Assembly: GCA_001466705.2 (NCBI GenBank) | Contig: LATX02000222.1 | Span: 186,001-250,000 of the forward strand | Reading direction: 5' to 3' | DNA length: 64,000 nucleotides | Origin: Moniliophthora roreri | Lineage: Eukaryota > Basidiomycota > Agaricomycetes > Agaricales > Marasmiaceae | Part shown: positions 12,482 to 24,072 of the stretch, in pieces | Numbering within the stretch: position 1 is the stretch's first letter | Layout of the letters: the number at the start of each line of letters is the position of its first letter | The notes under the pieces: model-generated | The model's input: only the letters and a program-made list of their open reading frames with translations | Database searches by the model: none | Told to the model about the DNA's origin: nothing | Translations under genes and position numbers: made by a program

Positions 12482-12940
12482 GGGTTTGCTTATGATTTCG
12501 GTAAACTACACGGAGTCTAGTGCCAATATCTCGGTGAAGGAGAACCATTTATAGAATTATTTGACTTCGCTTGATAATGAAAGCTCAGGGTACCATCAAA
12601 CTTATCAGTGTACGACGGTAGGGCACCAGCGGACACGAACGTCATTGCCAATAATGATTGAACATCCCAACCTACTGAATCCTCCAGACTGAATTTATTC
12701 GAGTGGATCATTCGCAGAAAACCTTTGAGCTGGGATGTTGCATGCACACGAGCGCCTGCGGAAAGAACCGAGCGCGTGTTGAAAAAAAGCGACGTGACTT
12801 GATCAGCATCACCGTTGCCAGCGGCACGTTCTCTACCTCTCCCCGTTCCCCAACACGTCGTGATCACACCGCCGCCGATACTCCGAGATAAGCCTGCGAG
12901 CTATACTCACTGACATCCACTCTGAGAACTGGCCATCTCG
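12482..12940. other. Intergenic between MITE and a promoter-like element
   Basis: A minus-strand frame at 12867-12517 is open for 116 codons but begins at GTG and matches nothing I know. No gene called. Confidence 0.4.
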
Positions 12941-12946
12941 TCTACT

Positions 12947-13015
12947 TATATAACGAGGGCTACTGCTCATTCTCCTTCCTCGCCCTTCTTTTTCTCCTTC
13001 TCTTCACTCGTTACC
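12947..13015 (+). promoter_or_regulatory. Promoter-like element: TATA box plus CT-rich leader
   Basis: TATATAA at 12947-12953 is followed by a strongly pyrimidine-rich tract (about 12968-13010, CT/TTC repeats) and an ATG in good context (ACCATGG, 13013-13019). This layout is common at strongly expressed fungal genes. Confidence 0.5.
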
Positions 13016-13380
13016 ATGGGCAACAATTTGCTACAGAAGGTAGTAAAATCTCCGACATCTCGAGAATAGGTTTGAAGGATATCGCGTTCTATTTGAGAAC
13101 ATAGAGATTCGGATGATAAAGTTAGGTACATCCTGCCGCGTCAGCTGCTATCGGAAATTCGGAATGCCCATCCTCCTTTGGATCCACACAATCAATTGGA
13201 ATTAGACTTTTTTGGCCGGCCATGTCAGATACTGTCAAACTGGACCTTCCTTCGAGTGAGGAATCAACACCTTTCTTCATCTCCTCACCTTGCTCTTTGG
13301 TGGCCCTCAGGTCGAGTACACTGGATTCAAAACCTTCCTCATTGCTTTTCTCAACTGGTCGAGTTCCGCATTCCGGCTGA
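13016..13380 (+). CDS. Possible small protein, 92 aa
   Basis: Model: exon 13016-13039 (MGNNLLQK), an 86-nt intron, exon 13126-13380. It is supported mainly by the TATA box and CT-rich leader upstream and by an open frame after splicing. The protein is Ser/Pro-rich, with no signal peptide and no family I know. The opposite strand carries an overlapping 109-codon ATG frame (13451-13122), rich in Lys/Glu, which is an equally open alternative. At most one of the two is likely real. Confidence 0.3.
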
Positions 13381-13678
13381 TTTTCTTTCCTATTCACTGC
13401 CCCGAAAGTGAATGCCTCGTGTCTCGGCAGCCTTTTAGGAATTGTTCCCATGTCCGAAACGTTGTCGATAGAGTTCGGCGGTACTCGACTTTTACCCCTT
13501 CACGAATGCACGACATCAATACGACATGATGAACAGTGTGGTGTCGCTCTTTGAATTATGTATTTAAATGATAAGACTGACCGCCTTTACGGATTGGTAT
13601 CTTCCCATACCCTCATACCCCTTTGTACAATATTCATCGTTCCTTCCGTAGGGATTGTACTATAAGCTCCTTACCCCC

Positions 13679-15762
13679 ATGGATTCTCCACTCGAGCCGC
13701 AGGCTAACAGCGAAATGACGACACTGGTACTCGCTATGATCGGCCTAGGCTCCATCGTTCTCTTCCGATTGGTAATGTCACGACCTCAAGGGAAACCAAT
13801 ACCTGGACCGCACGGCGTACCGGTGCTCGGAAACCTGTTGCAATTGGGAGGAGGCAGAAATTGGCTCACATTTACAGAGTGGAAGAAACAATATGGCACG
13901 TCTGTTCAATCATTACAATTCCCTATAGATCATTGATCCCATGTCTCATTCAGGAGATATCGTGTATCTCAATATGGCCGGGCAGGATGCTATCCTCCTC
14001 AACAGTAGCAAGGTTGCTGCAGATTTGTTGGATCGTCGCGCCGCAATATATTCAGATCGCCCTAAAAACGTCGTCTGCCAGATATTGACCGGCGGACTAG
14101 TTTTTGCATTCTCTCAGCACAACGATATTTGGAAAGTGATGCGTCGTGCGGCTGCAGAGTAAGTTGTTGTTCTCTGGCAGTCCGCACATCTGCTTAAACT
14201 CGTACAGAACGATGAGCAATTCCGCAATGAAGAGTTACGAAGGCCCTCAAGAGGTCGAAGCTACTCTCTTGGTCCACGACTTACTCAAGAAACCCGCGGA
14301 CTGGGATGCACATCTGTCACGGGCCGCTAACTCGTTAGTTCTCGGTACGGTATACGGTATGCCTCCCATCCGCGATCATAATAATCCGGATATTGCTGCG
14401 GTCAATCTATTTGTGGAGCGTGCTCTGCATGCTTGTGCGCCAGGGACTTTCCTCGTCGAGTATCTCACCTGGATGCAGCATCTCCCTCGATGGATGAGCC
14501 CTTGGCGTCAATATGCGGAGAATAGCTTCAACTTCTATGCTAGCTTGTTTGAAAGGCTGTACGACGATATCAAAAAGCGCATAGTACGTATGCTTCTCCT
14601 TTAACAGAGAGCTCTCATATCTCAAGTCAGGAACCCCCACCAGGCTCAGGGCGACGAGACACCTAGTGTTGCGTCGACTATCTATCACGACGAAAAACAT
14701 TTGGGAGTATCTGACCGCGAAGCGGCCTGGTTATCTGCTACCCTTTAGTACGTCGTATTCCAAAGTCTGCGGCCTCAACCGACCACTTATTTAACGTGTA
14801 GTGCTGGCGCTTCCGGAACGGTAACTCGACCTTTCTGAAGAAATAACATCAAGCTTACAATTGATTTAGACCTCTGGGCAATTGACCTGGCTCATAGTGG
14901 CCATGGTACTTCACCCTGAGGCACAAAAGCGTGCTCAAGAAGAGATCGACCGCGTCGTAGGGCGTGATCGCATGCCAACATTCAAGGATTTCAACCAATT
15001 GGTTTACGTCCGAGCTTTCGTGAAGGAGGTTTTACGCTGGCGTCCCGTTGGTCCGCTCGGTAAGCATTTGTTCGCAGACTACGTGAATTGCTTACCCATA
15101 CTGGGTCATTGTATAGGTGTTCCCCATAGACTCGATCAGGATGATGTATACGACGGGTATTACTTCAAGAAGGATACGATCTTCATAACCAACGTTTGGT
15201 GAGGTCTCTTTCACTTGATGTAGCCCCGCACTATTGACAGTCGAGTAACTACCAGGGCAATGAATCACGATCTGGAAACATGGGGCCCAGATGCTGATGA
15301 CTTTGTTCCGGAGCGCCATCTCGATGAGAAAGGCAACCTCAAACCGTCGGTCCCTGACACCAAGGATGAGAGCCATCATTCATTTGGTTTCGGTAGAAGG
15401 TAATGAATCCTCGTACTTTCATGCATTGCAAAACTTACTTTGCCATCTAGAATATGCGTCGGTCGAAATCTGGCCAGGACAAGCATGTTTATCTATACCG
15501 CATGCATACTTTGGGCGTTCAACGTTAGTCCCGGCACAGACGAACGCGGTAACATCATCCTTCCAGACGCCGACGCTGGCATATCAGATGGTCTTGTCGT
15601 GTAAGTCCATTGCTTGTTTCCTTGACTTGTATTAATCCCCGAGCTCGCTCGACGTGTAGACGGCCTCCTGACTTCCCATGCAAGATCACCCCACGTTATG
15701 CCGACGTTCCTGCTCTCGTTGCACACGTGAAAGAGATGTACGGTTTTGCGGCTGATGCTTGA
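13679..15762 (+). CDS. Cytochrome P450, OrdA-like microsomal monooxygenase (copy 1)
   Basis: Ten exons: 13679-13895, 13954-14158, 14208-14583, 14644-14747, 14802-14820, 14870-15059, 15117-15198, 15256-15399, 15451-15600, 15660-15762; 529 aa. An N-terminal membrane anchor (about residues 12-32) is followed by the Pro-rich hinge PIPGPHGVPVLGNLLQLGG. The I-helix reads AGASGTTSGQ, so the usual acidic residue of AG-x-D/E-T-T is absent. The K-helix EVLR and the PERHLDE region are present. The heme loop is FGFGRRICVGR with the cysteine ligand. It resembles O-methylsterigmatocystin oxidoreductase-like P450s common in Agaricomycetes; substrate unknown. Exon 5 is only 19 nt. Intron 1 starts with GC instead of GT. 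A close paralog of the same length lies inverted at 21980-24072. Confidence 0.88.
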
Positions 15763-16099
15763 AGGGCTTGTGCAGTATACGAATTTCTGCACGACTCCCG
15801 GTGCCAAATATAATACTGATATCTTAAGGATATACGTAACCCACAATTACTAAGTACTCTATTAGTGTCAGGATGCTTCTTAATCCAACTTCAATTCGAC
15901 CGTTATAGCGCGGTTCAATGTTCCCTTTGATGTTTTGCCACTTAAAACTACTAGATCGTCTGACATCGACCAGCCAGTCTCACCTTTTTTTGACACTAAC
16001 ACACACTGTTTTCAAACGTCCAGTCCCAACTATGACAGCAATTCTCGGAAGTTTGAACATCTGAAGTCCGATGTACAACAAATCTACAATATAGAGTTT
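15763..16099. other. Convergent intergenic, 337 bp
   Basis: Between the stops of the P450 (plus) and bleomycin hydrolase (minus) genes. It should hold both 3' UTRs. No further structure seen. Confidence 0.5.
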
Positions 16100-17855
16100 C
16101 TACGCCAAAGTTCCCTTAAAGACCAATGTCAGTTATCAGCAAGAACCTCAAAAGGTAGACTTACCATAGGATCCCAAGGAGGTAAAACCAATGCCTCCCC
16201 GCGCTCAAACACCTCAACGAGATCTTGCGGCGCCAGAGCCTTTGGAACCACCACCTGGTATACAAATCTACTCGCTCATCAGCCTCTACCGTTGATGAAA
16301 ACAAAGTAAATAGGAACTCACTCCTCAAACCACTTATCACTCATCACGAAATACCCTTGGTTCCCCGTATCCGTTCCCCACGAATTCTCCACCTTGTATC
16401 GAAGAGGTTGGCCCGTACTAGGATCGACGTGCACACCAGAAATAACCATAGCATGTGTCATAGCGCTCTCATTGAGTTGCAAGCGCTGAGCTTTGGTTAG
16501 CGTGAGCGGAAAGTCAAATGTCTCCTCGTATTTGAACAAGGACGTGTCCATGACGCCTTTAAAGCGTTCCGAGGATTGGCCCACGTCACACCCGAAGAAG
16601 ACAGGGATGCCGGCTTTAATCATCTTCACGACCATCGCCTTCATGGTGTCGATCTGTGTGTTGACATCTGTAGAAGACAATGAAGGTGAGGCATAAGAGC
16701 GAGCGCGGAGCGACTTACAGAGAACAGGGCGGCCTCCCCATACGTTTCCGAGTTTGTCAATGGTGATCAATTGGGAGTAGTCATTGCGAGGGTCGTTGAC
16801 CAACGAGAAGGAATCCTTGGGCTAGAAGACAGGTTACATCGGCGTCAGCGCACCTCGAAATGTCTAAACCGCACCTTGTGCTTTGGAGCGAACGCAGCGT
16901 AGTACTCCTTGGGGGTTCCTTCCCATCTGCCGACTTTACCATCAACGTCATAGTATTCCCATACGAACTTTTTGTTCGGCGAAGGAGGAACACCAAGCGT
17001 AGCGGTCATCACTGTATAAACTTCCTTGATGAGCTTCTCCTTCTCAGACCGAAGTCTAAGCAGACGCTGTTCAGCTGACAGATCCTGGAGATCCTGCGAC
17101 AATCTCCGAAGAATCAACGTGTGTTCGCGAAGTCTGGTCTTCAACAATGTGTTCAGAGGACCAGATAGCGAGGAGTGTGTTGATTCCGGGTATACAGGCT
17201 GGGGAATTACACCATAGTTCTCGAGCAAGTTGACAACCATGTCCCATTGTCCACCGTCTGAAATGATATCGTCGGAGAGATGGTTGACGACTCGGTCGTC
17301 GAGAGGAAGGTCGGCGTGTTGTATCATGAGCTCGAGATAGTAATTAGCCTTGTTCAATTTGTCCCAGAAGAAGAGGTAGGACTGTCGCAAGGCGTCAATA
17401 AAGTCAAGGTGTGTGCTCAAGTCCGACTGACTCGCCTGTGAAAGCTGAAACTCCTTCAGTTTGAGCTTCTTCATGATATCGTACCGAAGCACATTGGTTG
17501 TAGCAAACAACCAACATCTCCCACTGTTCCTTTGGTTCGTGACTGGGCCCGTCTTGAAGTCAATCTCGGTGTTGAAGATGTGAGTCTGTTCGACCAAGGC
17601 ATCTCGAGAGACAAGAGCGTCCCGAATGTCGGAATGCGACAGGATGGTGCGAGCAAGCTTGGCCTTGGGGTCCTTGGAGAGTGTTGATTCCCAAGAGGAG
17701 ACGTTTGCCAGAGTAAGTGAACCGTCCGTCGAGAGAGGCGTTGAGTCAGACACGGACAGTGCCGAGAAGGACGCGTTCAGCTGTGGTCGTTTCTCGTCGA
17801 AAGCGTCAGCGGACAACCGCGACACAGTCTCTGGCTTGGACGATGCAGTACCCAT
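16100..17855 (-). CDS. BLH1: Bleomycin hydrolase-type cysteine peptidase (C1B)
   Basis: Papain-fold aminopeptidase of the bleomycin hydrolase/Lap3/Gal6 family, usually a cytosolic homohexamer that degrades peptides and homocysteine thiolactone. Exons: 17855-16875, 16821-16719, 16667-16322, 16267-16165, 16114-16100; 515 aa. All three catalytic sites are visible: Cys in NQRNSGRCWLFATTN, His in ESAMTHAMVISGVHVD, Asn in YKVENSWGTDTGNQGYF. The C-terminus ends DPMGTLA, encoded partly by a 15-nt last exon, in keeping with the family's C-terminal tail that enters the active site. The ATG at 17855 gives MGTASSKPE; an upstream TTG is not used. Confidence 0.93.
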
Positions 17856-18634
17856 GGTAGTTGGTTGGAGAAATACCAAGACTGCAGATAAAGGCCATGT
17901 TGGCCCGGATATCGGTGGGTACCTTTTTGGTCAAGTGACTGAATTCCCGCAGCTAGTCGATTTCGGTTGCCGACTCCGGTTCCGAGCAGCGGGGATGTCA
18001 CTATTTGCAACCCGACTTTGTACCGAATTCCTTTGCACCCTCGATGCATCCCCCGTAACGTATTCTTATACGCCATATTACGATCTGATACCTGTTCTGA
18101 TTTCGCCGTCTTGACTACGAACAGACTTTTAATCTGGCGCCTACATGAATACCCATCCATTGGTTTCCAGCTTTTTTGGGCTCAACGCTGGCCAATTCAT
18201 GTGCCCGACAGTGACTCGAACAACCAGAATTCATTATTCGAGGGACCCGATCTTTGCTGCCTATCTATCCCTCTCCCAAACCCTGGTTGCTTGTGATCAT
18301 TCGCCCGATTCGTTTGCTGTGCAAAGGTCATCACGAGTACTTCCCTGTCTTTGACTACACTCACAGGTTATTCATTCCCTTCCCCAAAGTGGTTCCAAAA
18401 GATGGGGATTCTATCAATTTCTGGATACTGAACGTCCATGTCAACGTCCATCAGCCAGCGTCATTCCTCTGGTCTTTCGGCCTTGACGGGCTTGGGAAGC
18501 ATCTCTCCATCATGACGCCACAACTCTGTTTTGGATACTTTTATTCTGAGGCTCTGGAGTCAGGTGCACCGTTGGGTTGACTCCCACCATTCTACACCAC
18601 CCACAAAGCTGTATAGACAGGTGGCCGGCCAATC
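17856..18634. other. Divergent intergenic, 779 bp
   Basis: Upstream of bleomycin hydrolase (minus) and of the small membrane protein (plus). It contains several short plus-strand frames without recognisable content. Presumably two promoters. Confidence 0.45.
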
Positions 18635-19193
18635 ATGTTCAGCTCTATACCCATTCCTGCACCACTCCTCACCTTCATATCAATTACCTCGCTGTTCTCG
18701 GTCATCGTCTTCGCCCTTGCGCTACTCAACTCCAGCGTTGAAGTGGCGTGGGCCTCGGGTATTGCGGTCTTCAGTACACTCCTTTATCACATCGTTTTTC
18801 TTTTCCTGACGCTCAGGAAGCGGTCAGACGATTCCAGCACAAGACTGGGATACTACTCAACCGCAGGCGTAGTTTTTGTATTCATTCTCCTATCTGCGTG
18901 GGCCATTGCGTTCGTGCTTAGTTGCCAAACCATATCCAACGGTCCTGCTCGTATCAAACCCGATGATGCGTTGAACAACGCTCGGGGTTGGAGGTCCAGC
19001 ATTCAGGTGGCGGCCTGCATTATCGATGGGATCCAGTGTGTCGCGGTTTTGGCGATGACTGTTCATATTGTGTCTGGACGAAAGAGATGTTATTTGACGG
19101 AGAGGCAAGAGCACGATGAGAGGAAGTACGCAGAGGTGAGTGTACATGGGGTTTTGAGAACGTTGTCGTTTAACTCGAATTTGCTAGGAGTGA
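18635..19193 (+). CDS. Small four-helix membrane protein (MARVEL-like)
   Basis: Starts MFSSIPIPAPLL and has four hydrophobic segments: about residues 8-30, 36-60, 71-95 and 125-145. The loops are short and the C-terminal tail is basic/acidic (SGRKRCYLTERQEHDERKYAEE). The topology resembles MARVEL-type proteins of Agaricomycetes, whose function is unknown. I favour splicing of a 51-nt intron near the end (19137-19187), which gives a stop at 19193. Without splicing the frame ends at 19201. Confidence 0.6.
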
Positions 19194-21979
19194 GCTCGTG
19201 ATGCTTACTTCCATTCCTTTCATCAACATCAGTTCGAATCAGTTGCTCGACACCTGCCTGTCATCTGCCCTTTGGAGGGTGACTTTTGTATTCCAAGGCA
19301 ATGTGAATGGAATTACGTCGAAACCTAAAGCTTTCCAATCCTGCGGGTAGCGCTTGAGAATGACCTCAAGAAGGGTGGCATTTACAGAGCACACCTCCAA
19401 TGATAGTGGTGAATTGCACAGGACAAACAGCAGATGGTATCAGACATTCAAATTGAGGCACAATCGTCGGCCATCCAAAACCTTCACTAGCTGCCACAAG
19501 CCCATTGCGCAGTTCCCAGTGAAGTTCGAAGACTTTGAATGTTCTGGTTCTGTGACCAGGTTATCGGTAACCCTTATGCCTTTATTCTGCCAAGTATTCG
19601 GTATCCATGATGATCTTCCACCTTTATACTCATTCAACAGCTTTAAACATAGCCAAGCCACTGACTGTTGAGTTGTCCTGCTTTCAAGGATGGTATTTTA
19701 ATGATGCATTCCCTTTCCTTTCGTCTCTCTGTGAAGCTGCATCTCAGTAATATGATCCCATCCCTTTCTTTATCTCTTTTTGTTCGGCGTCGGAAATCCA
19801 GGAGGCACAAATGAATGCTTATGAGCTGTTACGTGCTAGTGTCAATGCATGCTATTTCTCAACCATGACGGGAAGATGAATACACTGCCCCCCTTTGACA
19901 AGGAAGCTTGAGGAACAGCTTGCCATCATGGGGAATTTGTTGGAGCAAAGAACGCTGAGGTGATAAAGGCCACGGTATCAAGGCTCCGCGAGAGGAGAGC
20001 CAAAACGTGCTCCAGGTAAAGGAGAATGAAATGATACACGACAACAAATAGCCAACGCTACGATTAACAGAAATGAAAACGATGAGGTGGACTTAGAAAG
20101 GACTTGGACATTACCTATCCAATACAAAATCTCGGGTGTCAAACTTAAAAGTAGTGGCACAACGCACGGCAACGAAGGCTATTCGAATCCTAAAAATGAG
20201 AGCCATCCAGAAAAAAAGAGACCCCAAACTAAACCGAAGGAAAACAATAATGAAACTCGACCGTGCAAGACACGCTGCAACAAGCACTGACTGGGTGGCT
20301 GCCAACGAACTCAACGCTCTGGAAATCAACCAAATGCGCAGAGTTCTCAACCAAAATTCAATACTTCATGTGGATGATGATGCACGATGCGTAACAAAGT
20401 CGGTGACTACTGGGATGGGAAAAACGATGTGGAATACCGGGAAACTTACCATAGGTGCGGAATACCGGAATATCCCACTCATTGAATGCGAGGCACCAGG
20501 TCTGGGATCTGGTAAAGAGAATGTGGAATGAAAGGAAAGGAACCCCTGAATAGAGGACATGGGGTTGATTCTGGCATGTGTGTAAAGATAGGAAAGAGAA
20601 GTTCGATCGAGGACCATTGCGATTCTATCGTATATTGGTATCTGAAGCGGCGTATCTAAAGAAGTGAAAGAGTGATTCAACATGAAGGAAATTATGAACA
20701 CACCAGAGCAGAAATCCGCAATCGCTTCGTCTCAACTATGAATATACGCCTGACCTTTGACAGATTCCAATGTAACGGGACCGAAAGGCGCTTCCAAAAA
20801 GTCTTTGCTACTATACCTGGCATGGCTCTCTTGACAATAAGAAAAAATCTCCCAAAGGATTAGATCAGGGAGTCTGGCGTTTTAGTGGGTATTCAGCCGA
20901 TCTGAAGGTAAGTAGAAGGGCCACACTGGTCCGTCCTAGCGTAAACGCATTTCCTCAGGGCAATGGCATTTGACACTAATCATGGAAATTTGAAACGTGA
21001 CTTGCCGGTGGTTCGGCAAGACGCGTAGCTTGCCTCGTTTTTTCACTGCCCAAGTATCCATTGCTTGTCCATCCTCTACTGGTGTCAAAGTAGGTCGACT
21101 ATCTTCAAGCGTTTCATTATCTCTACACCAGAACAGTGCAATACTGATTGAATTCCGAGTTCAGTAAAATTTCTCACGTGTCCAAATCAGGAAATTCTCC
21201 AAATGGAATGTAAACTCGTTCCCGTCAGCGGAATGTCCTTCGGTTCTCTCACCTCTTTAGTTCGGCTTGTCGTTCGTCATCTCAAATCGGACGCCGCAAA
21301 CCCGGGTAGTAAAATTCGAGACAGTGTGCTAGACATATGCTGTGAATCTTCTATTGCTCCTTGCTGCTCACTGGGAATGACAATACTTGTGAATTATGAA
21401 CCTTTGCAGGCCTCCTTTTTTAGGTTGTACAGCAAACAATTTTTGCGAGCGCGATATTTCCCTTTCTATTGACCCGTTTGTATCACTCTATATTTTTTGT
21501 CACGTTCAGCGGTGTACTTCAAAGGACCTAGTTTTAACTGGATGAAACAGGGCCTGCCACCTTTCCCAAGTTTTCCCAAGTTTTTAGGCGCCAGCAAGGT
21601 CGAGAAGCGCCGGCGGCCGACCATCCCGCGTACCTTATGTTTGTCTTATGTCCTAACTCTATCTGGCAAAACTTCAAGGGAGTAGCCTGATTTTGCGTAA
21701 TCGGAAAGACGTCCGGACTGTGTAACAAGTGTTTTACAGGCACCTGGACGATTTTACCGATGCTTGTTAATGCCTGAATGCCTACGCCACAGGGTGTACC
21801 GTTCGGCGTTCACCCTTTGCACATTTACATCTCGAGTTTTATGAATTCTACAACTTGTCGTAAATAAGGTAATCAGTCCTAAAGGAGTTCTGAAATCAAG
21901 TTCGTGAGCTTGTGACAAAGATAAAACAGTACCTAGACTACAGGCTGGCAAACGTTACACGCATGAATTATCATTATCG
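19194..21979. other. Gene-poor stretch, 2.8 kb
   Basis: No confident gene. The minus frame 19661-19440 and nearby frames look coding-like but are broken by stops and may be a relic. A plus frame at 20196-20531 (111 codons from ATG, very basic in its first half, RAIQKKRDPKLNRRK) has no family I know. A plus ATG frame 21203-21472 (89 codons) is also unsupported. Stretches of low similarity to anything known suggest decayed sequence between the two P450 copies. Confidence 0.4.
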
Positions 21980-24072
21980 TCAGGCGTCAGCCGCAAAGCC
22001 ATGGAGCTCTTTCACTTGGGCAAGAAGGTTAGGAACATCGGGGTAGCGTGGAGTAATGCTACACGGGAAATCAGGTGGCCGCCTATCATCTCATGAGCTT
22101 GGACTTGTGCACGCAAATTAAGGAACTATGGACGTACACGAGCAGACCATCCGTAATGCCGCCATTGGCGTCGGGAATGATAGTGTTACCATGTTGATCC
22201 TCACCAGGGGTGATGTTGAAGGCCCATAGAATGCATGCAGTAGATATGAACAAACTGCTCTTGCTAAGATGGCGTCCGACACATACTCTAAAGAACAAGT
22301 TCCTGCGTGAGTCGTCCAGATATTCACTCGACTGAGTACTCACCTCCTACCGAAGCCGAACGTATGGTGACCCTCGTCCTTGGTATCATTCGATGCTTTG
22401 AAGACACCCCTTTCATCGAGGTGGCGTTCCGGGACAAAGTTATCAGCATCTTGGCCGTAAGTCTCAGGATCGTGATTCATCGCCCTGGAAGGGACTCGGC
22501 TATGAGTGCACCCGTCAAACATGCAGTCATGAAATCGTCGCCTCACCATATATTCGTGATAATCATTGTATCTTTCTTCAGGTAGTATCCTTCGTAAATG
22601 TCATCCTCGTCAAGCCGATGCGGTACACCTGAGCCCAATAGTAAGTCAGTGGGAAAATCCCACACAGAAGCATGCTCACCAAGTGGACCAACAGGCCGCC
22701 AACGTAACAGCTCCTTGACAACTGCTCGCACATAGAACAGTTGATCAAAGTCTCTGACTGTCGGCATACGACCACGTCCTACGACACGGTCAATTTCGTC
22801 CTGAGCACGCTTCTGCACCTCAGGATGAAGTACCATAGCCAAAACGAACCAGGAAAGCTGACCGGAAGTCTGCAACATGAATTAGCTTACTGGTTTCTAA
22901 ACGATAGCAATGAATAATTACTGTTCCAGAGGCACCAGCACTAAACCAAGGCAAATGATTAGGTCCGGATCCTCGCGGTTCTGGAATTGGAAGTTTGACG
23001 CACTAAAGAGTAGCTGATAACCAGGCAGCTTCTCTGCCAGTTACCCCAAAATGTTTCTCGTCGTGATGAATGCTTGACGCCACGCTAGGTCTCTCGTCGC
23101 CCTGAGCCTGCGAATACATGTCAATCTCCAGGAAGCACCTGATTCAAAAGCATACATACTATCCGCTGTTTTACATCATTGTACAGCTTTTCGAAAAAGA
23201 CGTTATGATCGTTGTAGTTGTCCTCCGCGTATCGGCGCCATGGGCTTATCCACCGAGGGAGATACTGCATCCAGGTGAAATACTCGACAAGGAAAGATCC
23301 TGGCGCGCACGCATGGAGACACATTTCGACATATCGGTTGACTCGAGCAATGTCTGGACTATGATGGTCGCGTATGGGTGGCATTCCATATACTGCGGCA
23401 AGAACTAGCGAATTGGCAGCCCGCTGCAGATGCGCGTCCCAGTTGCTGGGATCCCTGAGAATGTCGCCGACGAGGAGAACGGCTTCCGTCTCTTGAAGTT
23501 CCGAGTATTTCTTCATTGCCGAGTTACTCATTGCTCTGAGGGTCGCAAGAATTGAGTATAATGCATTACTCCAGGAAAGAAGAGCTATACTCCGCTGCGG
23601 CTCGACGCATCCTTTTCCATACGTCATTATGCTGAGAGAATGCAAAGACCATCCCACCAGTTAACACTTGAGCAACGATGTTCTGTGGCCGGTCCGAATA
23701 TATGACACCACGACGGTCCAACAAGTCTGTAGCAACCTTGCGACTGTTGAGGATGACGGCGTCTTGCCCAGCGATGTTAATGTATACAATATCCCCTGAT
23801 CGTTACATGGGGTCACTGAACTGGGAAGAGCACCGTAGCTAGGAGGACGCACCATATTCTTTCTTCCACTCTGTGAACGTCACCCAATTCGTACCGCCTC
23901 CTAATTGAAGAAGGTTTCCAAGCAGAGGTAATCCCGGAGGTCCGGGTATTCGCCTTCCTCGAGCACCTGACTTAATTAGCCGGGCGAAGAGAGCGAGGCA
24001 GAGGATAATTAGAGCAATCGACAGTGCCTGATACGCATCGTGAGTTTGCAGCACGAGGAGCGGGATTATCAT
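21980..24072 (-). CDS. Cytochrome P450, OrdA-like (copy 2, inverted paralog)
   Basis: Ten exons in the same arrangement as copy 1: 24072-23853, 23795-23591, 23535-23160, 23107-23004, 22940-22922, 22869-22680, 22628-22547, 22484-22344, 22287-22138, 22082-21980; 529 aa. N-terminal anchor (residues 5-30), hinge RIPGPPGLPLLGNLLQLGG, I-helix AGASGTTSGQ, K-helix ELLR, heme loop FGFGRRVCVGR. Intron positions and phases match copy 1 throughout, including the 19-nt exon 5, so the pair arose by gene duplication and inversion, not retroposition. Intron 1 here has a normal GT donor. It appears intact. Confidence 0.88.

Noticed and set aside
12517..12867. 116-codon minus-strand frame
   Set aside because: Begins at GTG, preceded by a stop, with no motif or splice partner. 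Treated as chance.
17626..18114. 162-codon plus frame antisense to bleomycin hydrolase
   Set aside because: It is the shadow of the well-supported minus-strand gene.
20180..20193. B-box-like ttcgaatcc as part of a tRNA gene
   Set aside because: No matching A box or foldable acceptor stem within 60-90 bp.
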